Source of the DNA: Acinetobacter sp. WC-141
GTDB taxonomy: Bacteria > Pseudomonadota > Gammaproteobacteria > Pseudomonadales > Moraxellaceae
Length of the DNA: 64,000 bases
Reading direction: 5' to 3'
NCBI RefSeq assembly: GCF_000313935.1
Contig: NZ_AMSS01000072.1
Coordinates: 26,445-90,444, forward strand
The notes beneath the pieces are model-generated. The model had not been told where the DNA came from. It searched no databases and saw only the letters and a list, made by a program, of their open reading frames with translations. A program made the position numbers and the translations under genes. This document shows positions 18,189 through 28,632 of the stretch, piece by piece (within the stretch, counting starts at the first letter, position 1; every line of letters starts with the position of its first letter).

Positions 18189-19736
18189 ATGACGGATGCA
18201 ACTGCTGGCAAGATCCCTCACGTTCTGGTCATTATGGATGGTGTTGGACACCGTGAAGCGATTGAAGATAATGCTTTTCTTGCAGCAAAAACACCAAATT
18301 TGGCGGCAATGAAAGCCAAGCATCCAAATAGTCTAATTTCTGGTTCAGGTGAAGATGTAGGTTTACCTGATGGACAAATGGGTAACTCTGAAGTTGGCCA
18401 TATGAACCTTGGTGCTGGCCGTGTGTTGTATCAAGACTTTACCCGTATTACCAAAGATATCCGCACTGGCGACTTTTTTAAACATGAAGTGTTGATTGAC
18501 GCTGTTGAAAAGGCCAAAGCTGCTGGTGGTGCTGTCCATATTATGGGATTACTCTCAGAAGGTGGCGTCCATTCACATGAAGACCATATTGTGGCGATGT
18601 GTGAGCTTGCATTAAAACGTGGTGCAAAAGTTTATTTACATGCTTTCCTTGATGGCCGTGATACGCCTCCACGTAGCGCTCAGCCGTCTTTAGAAAAATT
18701 AGATGCATTATTTGCTCAATATCCTGGTCAAGGCCGTATCGCGACTATGATTGGCCGCTACTTTGCAATGGATCGCGACAACCGTTGGGATCGTGTTGAG
18801 CAAGCTTATCGCTTGTTAACTGAAGGCGAGGCACTTCGTACTGCGCAAACAGCAGTGGAAGGATTAGAGTTAGCTTATGCAGCTAATGAAAATGATGAGT
18901 TTGTAAAAGCGACTCGTATTGGTGATGTTGCTAAAGTACAAGACGGTGATAGCGTTGTATTTATGAATTTCCGTGCTGACCGAGCTCGTGAAATTACTCG
19001 CGCATTTGTAGAAAAAGACTTTGCAGGTTTTGAGCGTAAAGTTGTACCGAACCTTTCTAAATTTGTCATGCTCACCCGTTATCAAGCGAGTATTGATGCG
19101 CCAGTTGCTTACATGCCAGAAGCATTAAAGAATTCATTGGGTGAATATTTATCTTCTCTTGGCAAGACTCAGTTACGTATTGCCGAAACTGAAAAATATG
19201 CTCATGTAACCTTCTTCTTTAGTGGTGGACGAGAAGATGAATATCCGGGTGAGAAGCGTATTTTAATTCCATCTCCTAACGTTGCGACATACGATCTTAA
19301 GCCTGAAATGAGTGCTTATGAAGTAACTGATGAACTGGTTAAAGCCATTAATTCTGGTGAATACGATTTATTGGTTGTGAACTATGCCAATGGTGATATG
19401 GTAGGTCATACAGGGATTTTTGATGCTGCAGTTAAAGCAGTTGAAGCGGTTGATACTTGTTTAGGTCGTGTCTATGAAGCAGTTATGGCAAAGAAAGGCC
19501 ATATGTTGATTACTGCTGACCACGGTAACGTTGAACAAATGCAAGACTACGAAAGCGGTCAAGTTCACACGCAACATACAACGGAACTAGTACCGTTCAT
19601 CTATGTTGGCCCAACACAAGCAACAATTGCAGAAGGTGGCGTGCTTGCCGATGTAGCACCGACAATTCTCAATTTAATGCAGATTCCTGTTCCTGCTGAA
19701 ATGCAAGGGCGTAACCTGATTACATTATCTGCATAA
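18189..19736 (+). CDS. gpmI: 2,3-bisphosphoglycerate-independent phosphoglycerate mutase
   Basis: A 515-residue alkaline-phosphatase-superfamily mutase that interconverts 3- and 2-phosphoglycerate in glycolysis/gluconeogenesis, using two Mn ions and a phosphoserine. Metal-binding Asp in [10 protein letters not shown] (about residue 17) and the phosphoserine in [12 protein letters not shown] (Ser67) are visible, as are the C-terminal [11 protein letters not shown] ligands. Full length. RBS AAAGAGAA is a little weak. It is followed 15 bases later by an S41 peptidase gene, as in other gammaproteobacteria. Confidence 0.95.
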   Translation: MTDATAGKIPHVLVIMDGVGHREAIEDNAFLAAKTPNLAAMKAKHPNSLISGSGEDVGLPDGQMGNSEVGHMNLGAGRVLYQDFTRITKDIRTGDFFKHEVLIDAVEKAKAAGGAVHIMGLLSEGGVHSHEDHIVAMCELALKRGAKVYLHAFLDGRDTPPRSAQPSLEKLDALFAQYPGQGRIATMIGRYFAMDRDNRWDRVEQAYRLLTEGEALRTAQTAVEGLELAYAANENDEFVKATRIGDVAKVQDGDSVVFMNFRADRAREITRAFVEKDFAGFERKVVPNLSKFVMLTRYQASIDAPVAYMPEALKNSLGEYLSSLGKTQLRIAETEKYAHVTFFFSGGREDEYPGEKRILIPSPNVATYDLKPEMSAYEVTDELVKAINSGEYDLLVVNYANGDMVGHTGIFDAAVKAVEAVDTCLGRVYEAVMAKKGHMLITADHGNVEQMQDYESGQVHTQHTTELVPFIYVGPTQATIAEGGVLADVAPTILNLMQIPVPAEMQGRNLITLSA

Positions 19737-19751
19737 AATAAAGGTGATTGG

Positions 19752-20936
19752 ATGCTGCAACACATTAAATATAAAAAACTTATTGTAAGTATGTTGCTGT
19801 GTTGCAGCCAATTTTCTTTTGCGGCGCCAGTTGTAAAAGAGAAATTGTCACCTTTGCATTCGGATCCGGAAGAGCCGGAACATAGTTATGCAGAGGTGCC
19901 GATCGAGTCGATTCAACAGTTTGTGCAAATCTATGGAATCGTTCGAGATAACTATGTCGACGTGAAGTCTGATGATGCCTTATTTCAACAAGCCATTAAA
20001 GGTTTAGTGAGTGGGTTAGATCGTTATTCGCGTTACTTGTCGGCAGAAGAATATCGTCAACTCATCCAATATACCGAAGGTGACCTTGCGTCAGTTGATT
20101 TTGCATTAAGCCCAGAAGTCCATGTTCATAAATGGATGATTCGTGATCTTAAAACTGGCTCAGACTCATACAAGTTAGGTTTGAGAAATGGTCAGACGAT
20201 TCTCAAGATTGATAATCAAGACTTAAAAAATTTAAACCAAGATCAAGTGCTCGGGCTGCTTTATGGTTCTATCGGAAGTACGCTTCAGGTACAAGCAGAA
20301 GAGTTAAATGGAAACATTAACTTAGTTCGTAATAAAAAAATAGAAACCGATATAGAACCTGTAATGCTACATAATCAGGTGCTCGTATTAAAAATTAGAG
20401 TATTCCAGCAAGACACCGCAAATGAAATTAAACGATTAATTGAAGAAAATAGTTCACCACGTTTAAAAGCCGTTTTAATTGATTTGCGCAATAATCCGGG
20501 TGGATTGTTGTCGGCAGCAGTCGAGTCAGCAGATTTATTTTTAAATAATGGGATTATTGTCTCAACTAAAAGCCGTTCGGAAGGTAATCAGCAATTTCAG
20601 GCTTTGCCTGGCAATGAATTTCAGAATATAAAATTAGGTATATTAATTAATCATCGTTCTGCATCGGCAGCCGAAGTTTTTACTGCGGCCATGAAAGAAC
20701 ACCAGCGTGCGTGGGTCATGGGTGAAAAAAGTTATGGAAAAGGAGTCGTGCAGAAACTATTTCCTTTGCCAAGTGGTGCGGCATTACAAATGACAGTCTC
20801 ACACTATTACACGCCAAATGGCAATATGATTGAAGGGCAAGGTATTCAGCCTAATCAAGCCTATCCTTTGCCCCCAGAAATGAAAGAAGACGTATATTTA
20901 GATCGCGTTGCAGACCTATTTCTAAAGAGAAAGTAG
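19752..20936 (+). CDS. S41-family C-terminal processing peptidase (CtpA-like)
   Basis: A 394-residue periplasmic serine protease. Signal peptide about 1-24 (CCSQFSFA, mature start APVVKEK), PDZ domain about 115-190, and a catalytic core with the nucleophile in HRSASAAE (Ser305) and the general-base Lys in EKSYGKGVV (Lys330), 25 residues apart as in the family. Such proteases trim C-termini of periplasmic or lipoprotein substrates and act on cell-wall hydrolases. It follows gpmI by 15 bases and is convergent with pilR only 3 bases away, with no obvious terminator between. Confidence 0.87.
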   Translation: MLQHIKYKKLIVSMLLCCSQFSFAAPVVKEKLSPLHSDPEEPEHSYAEVPIESIQQFVQIYGIVRDNYVDVKSDDALFQQAIKGLVSGLDRYSRYLSAEEYRQLIQYTEGDLASVDFALSPEVHVHKWMIRDLKTGSDSYKLGLRNGQTILKIDNQDLKNLNQDQVLGLLYGSIGSTLQVQAEELNGNINLVRNKKIETDIEPVMLHNQVLVLKIRVFQQDTANEIKRLIEENSSPRLKAVLIDLRNNPGGLLSAAVESADLFLNNGIIVSTKSRSEGNQQFQALPGNEFQNIKLGILINHRSASAAEVFTAAMKEHQRAWVMGEKSYGKGVVQKLFPLPSGAALQMTVSHYYTPNGNMIEGQGIQPNQAYPLPPEMKEDVYLDRVADLFLKRK

Positions 20937-20939
20937 TTT

Positions 20940-22358
20940 TTATACTTCTTCTCCCAATTCGGTATCTAAGCCAAACTTTTTTAGTCGATAGCGTAAAGAA
21001 CGAAAGGTCATTCCTAGCTTTTTAGCTGCTAAGGTCCGATTCCAATGTGTCATATCCAATGCGTTCAGCAGAATATCTTTTTCAATATTTTCTAAGTAGC
21101 GTTCTAAGCCTTCTATGGGTAATTTTGGTCGAGCCTGAGCAATTGCAGTTGATGTGTCATTTACTGGTTTAGTGGTGACTTGAGGATTAATACTACTGCC
21201 TCTGAGAGGAGGTGCTAGGTGTGTTAAATCAATGCATTCATCATCACTTAAGGTAATAGCTCGTTCAATCATATTTCTTAATTCACGAACATTACCCGGA
21301 AAGTCTTGCTGCAATAAGTAAGTTTCAGCGCTAGCCGTTAATTGTTTGCTTGGAATTTCCCATTCCGTACAAACCTTTTGAATAAAATGATTGGCTAAGA
21401 GCAAAATATCTTCACCACGTTCACGCAGTGGCGGTAACATGATATCCATAACATGGATACGGAAAAATAAATCCTGCCGGAATTTACCTTGTCGAACTAA
21501 TAAATCTAAATCTTGGTGGCTGGCGCTAATCACCCGAAAATCAACATCGATTTCCTGGTCTGAACCTACTGGACGAATTTTTTTCTCTTGCACTGCCCGA
21601 AGCAATTTAACCTGCATACTTAACGGCAATTCGGCAATTTCATCTAAAAATAAACTGCCGCCATGAGCAGATAAAATAAGACCTTGTTTGTCTTGGGTCG
21701 CTCCAGTAAAACTACCTTTTTTATGCCCGAAAAGTTCACTTTCCATGAGCTCGGTTGGAATCGCTCCACAGTTAATCGCAATAAATGGCCCTTCACTACG
21801 GTTACTTAAGCGGTGAACAAGATGAGCAACAACTTCTTTACCTGTGCCAGATTCGCCTGTAACAAACACAGGAGCTTGGGAGCGGGCTATTTTTTTAATA
21901 GCAATACGTAAGTTTTGTATGGGTGGAGAACGTCCGATTAATAGATCATCCTCTAACGTGGTTTCACCGAACTCATGCTCTGGTTTTGGCTGGTTAAGCG
22001 CTTTTTTTAACAGCTGATCTAAATGAATTTGGTTAACCGGTTTACTTACAAAATCAAAAGCTCCCGCCTTTAACGCTGCAATTGCAATATCCATATTGCC
22101 GTATGCAGTTAAAACTGCAATAGGGGTGTGAGAATAAGTTTGAGAAACATGTTTAACTAATTCTAAACCGCTACCATCGGGCAGGTTTAAATCGGTTAAA
22201 CATGCATCGTAATGAAACTGAGTGAAGAGTTGTTTGGCCTGTTCAACCCGATAAGCAAGATGTGTTTTAATCCCCATTCGTGCAAGAGTCATTTGCATTA
22301 AAAGGCACAAATCTTCTTCATCGTCTACAAGCAAAACGAGTGGTTGCTGTTCTGCCAT
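20940..22358 (-). CDS. pilR: Type IV pilus response regulator PilR (sigma-54 activator)
   Basis: A 472-residue NtrC-family activator. Receiver domain 1-120 with phospho-acceptor Asp56 (CLTDLNLPDG), AAA+ domain with Walker A GESGTGKE (168-175) and sigma-54 loop GSFTGA (215-220), and a C-terminal Fis-type HTH (about 425-465). PilR drives RpoN-dependent transcription of the major pilin gene and affects twitching and transformation. It lies 23 bases after pilS, its cognate kinase. Confidence 0.93.
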   Translation of the reverse strand: MAEQQPLVLLVDDEEDLCLLMQMTLARMGIKTHLAYRVEQAKQLFTQFHYDACLTDLNLPDGSGLELVKHVSQTYSHTPIAVLTAYGNMDIAIAALKAGAFDFVSKPVNQIHLDQLLKKALNQPKPEHEFGETTLEDDLLIGRSPPIQNLRIAIKKIARSQAPVFVTGESGTGKEVVAHLVHRLSNRSEGPFIAINCGAIPTELMESELFGHKKGSFTGATQDKQGLILSAHGGSLFLDEIAELPLSMQVKLLRAVQEKKIRPVGSDQEIDVDFRVISASHQDLDLLVRQGKFRQDLFFRIHVMDIMLPPLRERGEDILLLANHFIQKVCTEWEIPSKQLTASAETYLLQQDFPGNVRELRNMIERAITLSDDECIDLTHLAPPLRGSSINPQVTTKPVNDTSTAIAQARPKLPIEGLERYLENIEKDILLNALDMTHWNRTLAAKKLGMTFRSLRYRLKKFGLDTELGEEV

Positions 22359-22381
22359 TTCCCCAAAAACCTAATAAAAAA

Positions 22382-23950
22382 TCAATATATTATTGAGCAT
22401 TCCATTCGGAAACATGCCCCTTGTTTTTGCTCTACATAAGTGAGCTTTGCATGGTTTGCCTCACAAAAACTATGAGACAAATATAATCCTAAACCAGTTC
22501 CATTAATTTCGGTACTAAAAAATGGTTTAAATAATTGAGATATATCACGTTTTGCAACACCTTCACCGTAATCGATCACATCAATATAGATTTTATTTGT
22601 GTGTGAATGAATATTGATCAAAATATGGGGTGAATCGGGTGCATTGTGTCGTAAAGCATTCCTGACCAAGTTAATCAGCACCTGTCTGAGTTGTTTCTCG
22701 TCAAATAATAATTTTAAGGATGAATCAGAAATTTTAAGCTGGATAGAATGTTTAACATCTAATAGATCTTCGTCTAATAGTGTCTTTGTGAAGTCGTTTA
22801 ATTCAATCTGGATCGGGTGAGTTCTTTCGCTGCTGGCAAGTCCTAATGTATCTTGAACAATACTATCAATGCGTTTTGTTTGCTTACCAATCATATGGCG
22901 TAAAGTATTTTGCTGATCTAAATCACTATCTTTAAGTAATTCATTTGCCTGAACAATGGCTGCTAGAGGGTTACGAATTTCATGTGCAATACTGGCTGAT
23001 AGTTGCCCTAAGGCAGCAAGTTTGAGTTGTTGAGCTTGCTGATTAATTTGCTGTGCATCTTGTAGGATAAGTAGCGTCAATGCTTGTTGCGGCACTAAAA
23101 GATGTTGCACTTTAATATTAATAGAGTAGGCCGAAAGCCGAGACTCAAAAATAAATCGGTCACCTTCTTTTAAGTTATCAAACTTAAGAATTTCAAATAA
23201 GTCAGCATGCCATTTCGCTAGAGGATATTTTTCACTGGCAAATTGTGGAGGAATGCCTAACAGAGAGCAGGCAGCGGGATTACTTAAAACAATGTCGTAG
23301 TTTTCATCTAGAACCAAGTAGCCTTCTTCAATCTGTTCCAAAATATAGCGGTTAATATTTTGTAGTTGATAGAGTTCTATGGATTGGTGGAAAGTCAGTG
23401 CTTCAAGTAGTTTAAAGCGCTGTACCGCAATTTGCCCAATGCCATGCACCACAAAAAATAAGAAGGCTAATAAGGCACTATTACCAATCGTATTTAGATT
23501 GTTGTAGTCAAATAAACTATCGACAAAACGTTGGTAAATAACGGCAATGACAGCAAGTAATGTAATGAGCAAAGACATTCTTGCGCTGAGTAAAATTGCC
23601 GAGGTAAATATTGCAATAACATACAGCAAGCTGAGTTGTAGATTTGGTTCGCCTACAGAAAATGTAAGTAAACTCAGGCAGATAACATCAACTACAAAAA
23701 ATAAAATAAGCTGCTTTGTTGTCTGGGTTGCAACAAACTTAAAACACAAAAGCTGAAGAAGGCTTAATATGGAATAGCTAAGCAGAGTGTAAGAATATAA
23801 AGCGGGTTGTTGTAGACTATTGTCGATTTGAGCATCGGTTAAAACCAAAATAATATTGAGGCTAACCGCAATAATAAGACGATATAAACCATACCACGTG
23901 CCCAAACGAAAAATCGTATGGGACAACGATGAGTTTAAGGGAAATTGCAT
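22382..23950 (-). CDS. pilS: Type IV pilus sensor histidine kinase PilS
   Basis: A 522-residue membrane kinase: six hydrophobic helices in the first 175 residues, a PAS-like segment (about 195-300), HisKA with the phosphorylated His323 in ASIAHEIRNPLA, and a HATPase_c domain with the N, G1 and G2 boxes (LVRNALRHNA; DYGEGVAK; GTGLGLYL). PilS senses pilin levels in the membrane and phosphorylates PilR. The ATG is only 10 bases after the gacA stop and has no strong ribosome site, which suggests translation coupled to gacA. Confidence 0.92.
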   Translation of the reverse strand: MQFPLNSSLSHTIFRLGTWYGLYRLIIAVSLNIILVLTDAQIDNSLQQPALYSYTLLSYSILSLLQLLCFKFVATQTTKQLILFFVVDVICLSLLTFSVGEPNLQLSLLYVIAIFTSAILLSARMSLLITLLAVIAVIYQRFVDSLFDYNNLNTIGNSALLAFLFFVVHGIGQIAVQRFKLLEALTFHQSIELYQLQNINRYILEQIEEGYLVLDENYDIVLSNPAACSLLGIPPQFASEKYPLAKWHADLFEILKFDNLKEGDRFIFESRLSAYSINIKVQHLLVPQQALTLLILQDAQQINQQAQQLKLAALGQLSASIAHEIRNPLAAIVQANELLKDSDLDQQNTLRHMIGKQTKRIDSIVQDTLGLASSERTHPIQIELNDFTKTLLDEDLLDVKHSIQLKISDSSLKLLFDEKQLRQVLINLVRNALRHNAPDSPHILINIHSHTNKIYIDVIDYGEGVAKRDISQLFKPFFSTEINGTGLGLYLSHSFCEANHAKLTYVEQKQGACFRMECSIIY

Positions 23951-23960
23951 ATAAGTTTGA

Positions 23961-24596
23961 TTATGGCTTGATCAGACCATAACGGATCGCAAGATGAGTG
24001 AGTTTAACGTCGCTATCGATAGCGAGTTTTTCAAAAATACGGTAGCGGTAAGTATTAACCGTTTTTACACTTACAAAAAGTTTGTCCGCAATTTCCTGAG
24101 CGCTAATACAATTTACAACCATCATTGCAACTTGCATTTCTCGTTCGGATAAAGCGTCAAAAGGCGATTGTTGCGTGTCAGATAGATAAGAACTCGCCAA
24201 CTGCTCAGCAATATCAGCACTGAAGTATTTGCCACCTTGCATGACTTTGTTGATTGCCCGAACCATTTCGGTAATTGGAGCACCTTTAGTGATATAGCCT
24301 TTAGCTCCTGCTTTAAGCAGAAGAGAAGGGTACGGTTCTTCTGATAAACCACTTACAGCAATAACTTTTGTGTCTGGTGCGGTTTGTAGTAAACGACGTG
24401 TCGTTTCTACGCCCCCGATGCCTGGCATGTTGACATCAAGCAACACAACTTGAGGATGTTTCTGACGAACAATAGCAATTGCTTCTTCACCCGATTCGGC
24501 TTGTCCAATGACCTCTACATCGGCATGATCTTCTAACATACGGCAAATGCCTGTACGTACAAGTTCATGGTCATCCACAACTAAAACTGTAATCAA
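23961..24596 (-). CDS. gacA: Response regulator GacA/UvrY family (NarL/LuxR type)
   Basis: A 211-residue response regulator: receiver domain with phospho-acceptor Asp54 (VVLLDVNMPG) and C-terminal LuxR-type HTH (about 145-205, SAQEIADKLFVSVKTVNTYR). I place the start at the TTG 24596-24594 because a perfect AAAGGAGG lies 5 bases upstream (plus-strand cctcc 24602-24606) and the resulting protein MITVLVVDDHELVR matches GacA length; the longer frame to 24677 adds a non-homologous hydrophobic tail. GacA is the partner of the unlinked GacS and in A. baumannii controls pili, motility and phenylacetate catabolism genes. pilS follows 10 bases downstream. Confidence 0.9.
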   Translation of the reverse strand: MITVLVVDDHELVRTGICRMLEDHADVEVIGQAESGEEAIAIVRQKHPQVVLLDVNMPGIGGVETTRRLLQTAPDTKVIAVSGLSEEPYPSLLLKAGAKGYITKGAPITEMVRAINKVMQGGKYFSADIAEQLASSYLSDTQQSPFDALSEREMQVAMMVVNCISAQEIADKLFVSVKTVNTYRYRIFEKLAIDSDVKLTHLAIRYGLIKP

Positions 24597-24808
24597 GAAG
24601 ACCTCCTTTCTTTCAAAAAACAAGTTTTTTGTTACATAAAGCAAAATTAGCTTGCAATGGAATGACAAAATTAGCAATCCTATTCTTATATAGTGAGCGA
24701 ATAGTTGTGCACAATTGTGTCGGTAAAAGCGTTATACCTTATACCTCAAATGTAAGGCATAATTATAGTAAGCGCAAATGTGTATCACCCTGAGTCGAGT
24801 ATTGTGCC

Positions 24809-25855
24809 GTGAAAAATTCTAAAAAGTCTTTAATACATGTGCTAAGCATGTCTATTTTGCTTAGTTTGAGTTCAACAAGCTTTGCAGAACTCGTCAATAA
24901 CCCGTCCTCAGGGAATAGTGGTACTGCAAGCTTAAATTGGACTGCAGCTGACGCTAGCCAATTTTTGAATGAGGAAGATGATGAACCAACTCCACAAGGT
25001 TCAACATCTGTAACCACAACATTGCGTGGTGGTAACGCACCGAAAGTTATCGCATCTGCTCCTAAACTTGCGCCAATTCGTGATACGACTGGTTACAATG
25101 CTCAGCCGAGTGTAAGTGCTCGAGCTGCGTTAGTGATGGATGCGCAAACTGGTGAGGTGCTGTTTAGTAAAAATACGAACGCTTCTGTACCAATTGCATC
25201 TATTACCAAGTTAATGACAGCAGTGGTAACGGCAGATGCTCGTTTAAACATGTCAGAAGAAATTACGCTTGAGCAAATTGATTTTGCGGGAGCAAACGGT
25301 AAAAATTCAAGTTCAACACTCCGTGTTGGTGACAAGATGAACCGTGCAGAAGTGTTATTGTTTGCTTTAATGAAGTCGGAAAATCCGGCAGCAGCGGCTT
25401 TAGCACGTACATATCCGGGCGGTCGTCCTGCATTTGTAGCAGCAATGAACTCTAAAGCACGTGCTTTAGGTATGAACGCAACTCATTATTATGAGTCAAC
25501 AGGATTAGATCCACGTAATGTATCTTCTGCGCGTGACTTGGGGATTTTGGCAAGTACAGCTTCTCAATATGGCTTGATTCGTCAATTTTCAACAACACCA
25601 ACTTATGATTTCAACTTGGGTTATCGCGTGTTGAAATCTAACAATACCAATGCTCTAGTGCGTAATGGTGGTTGGAATATTAACCTGTCTAAAACAGGTT
25701 ATATCAATGAAGCAGGCCGTTGTGTTGTGATGCATACAACAGTAAATTCGCGTCCAGCAGTGATTGTATTGCTTGGTGAGCCAAGTACGCAGGCACGTAA
25801 TAATGATGCGACTAACCTATTGGGTTGGTTAAGCAATTTACCAAAACGTATTTAA
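24809..25855 (+). CDS. pbpG: D-alanyl-D-alanine endopeptidase, PBP7/8 type
   Basis: A 348-residue low-molecular-mass penicillin-binding protein. Signal peptide 1-26 (LSSTSFA, mature ELVNN), a polar linker (about 30-100), then the peptidase S11 domain with SxxK at 131-134 (SITK), SxN as Ser190-Glu-Asn192 and KTG at 295-297. It cleaves peptidoglycan crosslinks in the periplasm. Start codon is GTG at 24809; there is no ATG in position. In A. baumannii PBP7/8 has been tied to serum survival and beta-lactam tolerance. Divergent from gacA. Confidence 0.92.
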   Translation: MKNSKKSLIHVLSMSILLSLSSTSFAELVNNPSSGNSGTASLNWTAADASQFLNEEDDEPTPQGSTSVTTTLRGGNAPKVIASAPKLAPIRDTTGYNAQPSVSARAALVMDAQTGEVLFSKNTNASVPIASITKLMTAVVTADARLNMSEEITLEQIDFAGANGKNSSSTLRVGDKMNRAEVLLFALMKSENPAAAALARTYPGGRPAFVAAMNSKARALGMNATHYYESTGLDPRNVSSARDLGILASTASQYGLIRQFSTTPTYDFNLGYRVLKSNNTNALVRNGGWNINLSKTGYINEAGRCVVMHTTVNSRPAVIVLLGEPSTQARNNDATNLLGWLSNLPKRI

Positions 25856-25866
25856 TTTAAATATTC

Positions 25867-25897
25867 TAAAAGCGCTTCTATCAAGAAGCGTTTTTTT
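25867..25897 (+). terminator. Terminator after pbpG
   Basis: AAAAGCGCTTC / GAAGCGTTTTTTT hairpin with a 6-base loop and T run, 12 bases past the stop. Confidence 0.8.
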
Positions 25898-25916
25898 ATG
25901 CCTATTAAAAAGGTCA

Positions 25917-25950
25917 TAAAAAAACGGCTGTATTGAACAGCCGTTTTTAT
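25917..25950 (-). terminator. Terminator after thrC
   Basis: Perfect 12-bp stem AAAAACGGCTGT (25920-25931) / ACAGCCGTTTTT (25937-25948) with a 5-base loop, just past the thrC stop; flanking A run gives a T run on the minus strand. Confidence 0.85.
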
Positions 25951-25963
25951 GAAAACTCAGATT

Positions 25964-27103
25964 TTACATATTAGATAAAATCGAATCTTTTACTTGGTTC
26001 ATTGTTGCATCAATTGACAACATGACTGCATCAGCACATTGTTTGATTGCAGTATCTGGGTCTTTTAAGCCATTACCAGTTACTGTACATACAATGACAG
26101 AACCTTCAGCAATCTTACCTGCTTTAATATCGCGAATCGCACCACCAATAGAAGCAGCAGATGCTGGCTCAACAAATACACCTTCATACATAGAAAGTAA
26201 GCGTTGAGCTTCTAAAATTTCGCTGTCTTGAAGTTCATCGAACCAGCCCTTAGAGTCGCGTACGACTGCTTTTGCATGGTTCCAGCTTTGTGGATTACCA
26301 ATACGGATTGCAGTTGCAACTGTTTCTGGGTTTTCAACTGGAGCACCACGTAAGAATGGAGCTGCGCCAGAAGCCTGATAACCTACCATTGTTGGTAAAC
26401 CTTCAGGTTTTGGACCAGTGAATTGATCAGTAGCTGCATCATAAATCACTTGTTCAAACTGATCAGCAGGTTGATTTGCTACCGCTTCGGTATAACCCAT
26501 CCAGTGAGCAGTGATGTTACCTGCGTTACCTACAGGTAAGCAGTGATAATCAGGTGCACGGCCTAAAGCTTCAACGATTTCATAAGCAATAGTTTTTTGA
26601 CCTTGCAAACGGTAAGGGTTGATTGAGTTTACAATCGTTACAGGCGCTTGATCAGCGACTTCTTTTACAAGACGCATACCATCATCGAAGTTACCACGGA
26701 TTTGCATAGTGATTGCACCATACATCATCGCTTGTGCCATTTTACCCATCGCAATTTTGCCTTCTGGAATCAAAACAAATGCTTTGATACCTGCGCGTGC
26801 AGCATAAGCAGCAGCAGCAGCAGAAGTGTTACCAGTAGATGCACAGATAATCGCTTTAGAGCCTTCTTCAACCGCTTTGGTTACAGCCATGGTCATACCA
26901 CGGTCTTTAAATGAACCAGTTGGGTTTAAACCCTCATATTTCACATAAATTTCAACATCTTTGCCAATAATACGTGGAATATTCTCAAGTTTAATGAGTG
27001 GGGTGTTGCCTTCACCCAAAGAGATAGCACGAGTAGTTGCCGAAACTGGCAAACGGTCACGATAACGATCTACAAGACCAGTATAACGATTGGCATTAGA
27101 CAT
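25964..27103 (-). CDS. thrC: Threonine synthase
   Basis: A 379-residue fold-type-II PLP enzyme converting O-phosphohomoserine to threonine. The PLP Lys is Lys66 in NPTGSFKDRGM and the phosphate-binding glycine loop is VGNAGNITAHW. Length is that of the shorter ThrC class found in many bacteria rather than the longer yeast/Pseudomonas type. It follows hom by 54 bases on the same strand; the two finish the threonine branch from aspartate semialdehyde. Confidence 0.94.
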   Translation of the reverse strand: MSNANRYTGLVDRYRDRLPVSATTRAISLGEGNTPLIKLENIPRIIGKDVEIYVKYEGLNPTGSFKDRGMTMAVTKAVEEGSKAIICASTGNTSAAAAAYAARAGIKAFVLIPEGKIAMGKMAQAMMYGAITMQIRGNFDDGMRLVKEVADQAPVTIVNSINPYRLQGQKTIAYEIVEALGRAPDYHCLPVGNAGNITAHWMGYTEAVANQPADQFEQVIYDAATDQFTGPKPEGLPTMVGYQASGAAPFLRGAPVENPETVATAIRIGNPQSWNHAKAVVRDSKGWFDELQDSEILEAQRLLSMYEGVFVEPASAASIGGAIRDIKAGKIAEGSVIVCTVTGNGLKDPDTAIKQCADAVMLSIDATMNQVKDSILSNM

Positions 27104-27157
27104 GATGGTGTTCCAATTAGAGGTGAAGCGGGAGAGGGAATCTTTCCCTCAACCTGA

Positions 27158-28459
27158 TTAACTATCGAGCGATTCTAAACGAATTCTTACGATTTCGCCA
27201 CGAATTGCAGGTAATGCTTGGATTTGTGCAAGAGCATCATCCATTTTAGATTCAACGATTGGATCGGTCAGAATCACGATTGGAATGAGATCTTTTAAAC
27301 GAGATTGTTGCATGATCGCATCAATACTAATTCCAGCGCGGCTTAAGATGGTAGTGACATCTGCAAGTACGCCAGTTTGATCTTCGGCATTTAAGCGGAT
27401 GTAATAACCTGTGGTCATTTCTTCACGGCTTAAAATTGGCACATTTGTTAATGCTTCAAAAGCTAACTGAGGAATTGTTCCTGCGCCATCTTCGGTATAA
27501 GAGATGTCACGAACAATATCAATTACATCGGCAACAACAGCAGAAGCAGTTGGACCAGCACCAGCACCAGCACCATAATAAAGTGTAGGACCTACGGCGT
27601 TCGCTTGAACTAAAACAGCATTTTTAACGCCATTTACATTCGCAATAAGCTGTTCATCTGGAATGAGGGTTGGGTGAACACGTAGTTCAATACCCTTTTC
27701 AGCGCGGCGCGCAATTCCTAGGTGTTTAATGCGGAAACCGAGCTCTTCGGCATATTTCACATCTTGTGCGGTAATTTTGCTAATACCTTCGGTATAGACC
27801 TTATCAAATTGAAGAGGAATACCAAACGCACAAGACGCTAAAATTGTAAGTTTGTGCGCAGCATCAATACCTTCAACGTCAAAAGTTGGATCTGCTTCTG
27901 CATAACCAAGCTCTTGAGCTTCTTTTAATACATCATCAAATGCACGGCCTTTCTCACGCATTTCGGTCAGAATAAAGTTGCCTGTACCATTAATAATGCC
28001 TGCTAACCATTCGATATGGTTTGCAGCAAGACCTTCGCGGATGACTTTAATAATTGGAATGCCGCCAGCAACTGCTGCTTCATAGGCAATTTGTACAGCA
28101 TTATCTTCAGCTGCTTTAAATAGTTCATTGCCATGTTCAGCGAGTAAAGCTTTATTTGCAGTCACGACTTGTTTGCCGTGTTTGATCGCTTCCATGATAA
28201 CTTCGTAAGCAGGGTGTATACCACCCATCACTTCAACAACCATATCAACGTCTGGTTGACGAACGATATCAAGTAAATCTGCGCTTTGTTTAATCCCTTC
28301 TAGCTCGAGATCTGGACGAGGGCGACGTGTTCCAACGTGGGTAATTTGAATTTCTCGACCGGTGCGACGTTTAATTTCAGCGGCATTTTCTTGTAGTAGT
28401 TTAAGGGCTCCTCCACCTACGGTTCCTAGACCGAGTATTGCCAGGCGAACTGGTTTCAC
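27158..28459 (-). CDS. hom: Homoserine dehydrogenase
   Basis: A monofunctional 433-residue homoserine dehydrogenase: NAD(P)-binding GLGTVG near residues 10-15, catalytic domain (about 130-315) and a C-terminal ACT domain (about 350-430) that usually binds threonine for feedback control. I place the start at a GTG (28459-28457), giving MKPVRLAILGLG, since GGAG lies 6 bases upstream at 28469-28466; an ATG at 28471 would overlap that ribosome site. Upstream of thrC as a two-gene threonine unit. Confidence 0.92.
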   Translation of the reverse strand: MKPVRLAILGLGTVGGGALKLLQENAAEIKRRTGREIQITHVGTRRPRPDLELEGIKQSADLLDIVRQPDVDMVVEVMGGIHPAYEVIMEAIKHGKQVVTANKALLAEHGNELFKAAEDNAVQIAYEAAVAGGIPIIKVIREGLAANHIEWLAGIINGTGNFILTEMREKGRAFDDVLKEAQELGYAEADPTFDVEGIDAAHKLTILASCAFGIPLQFDKVYTEGISKITAQDVKYAEELGFRIKHLGIARRAEKGIELRVHPTLIPDEQLIANVNGVKNAVLVQANAVGPTLYYGAGAGAGPTASAVVADVIDIVRDISYTEDGAGTIPQLAFEALTNVPILSREEMTTGYYIRLNAEDQTGVLADVTTILSRAGISIDAIMQQSRLKDLIPIVILTDPIVESKMDDALAQIQALPAIRGEIVRIRLESLDS

Positions 28460-28632
28460 GTCACACTCCATTCATCATTTAATCATTTAGTTGAAGCTAG
28501 ATCATAGCTAAAAAAAACGCCAGACTCTAGCGCTTTTAGTGCCTGTTCAATGAATTAGAGTGCGATGTTTAGAAAAGAAGAGTAGATCAGTCTTTAAACA
28601 CAGGTAGGTAAAGCATTATTGATTGAAAAAAC

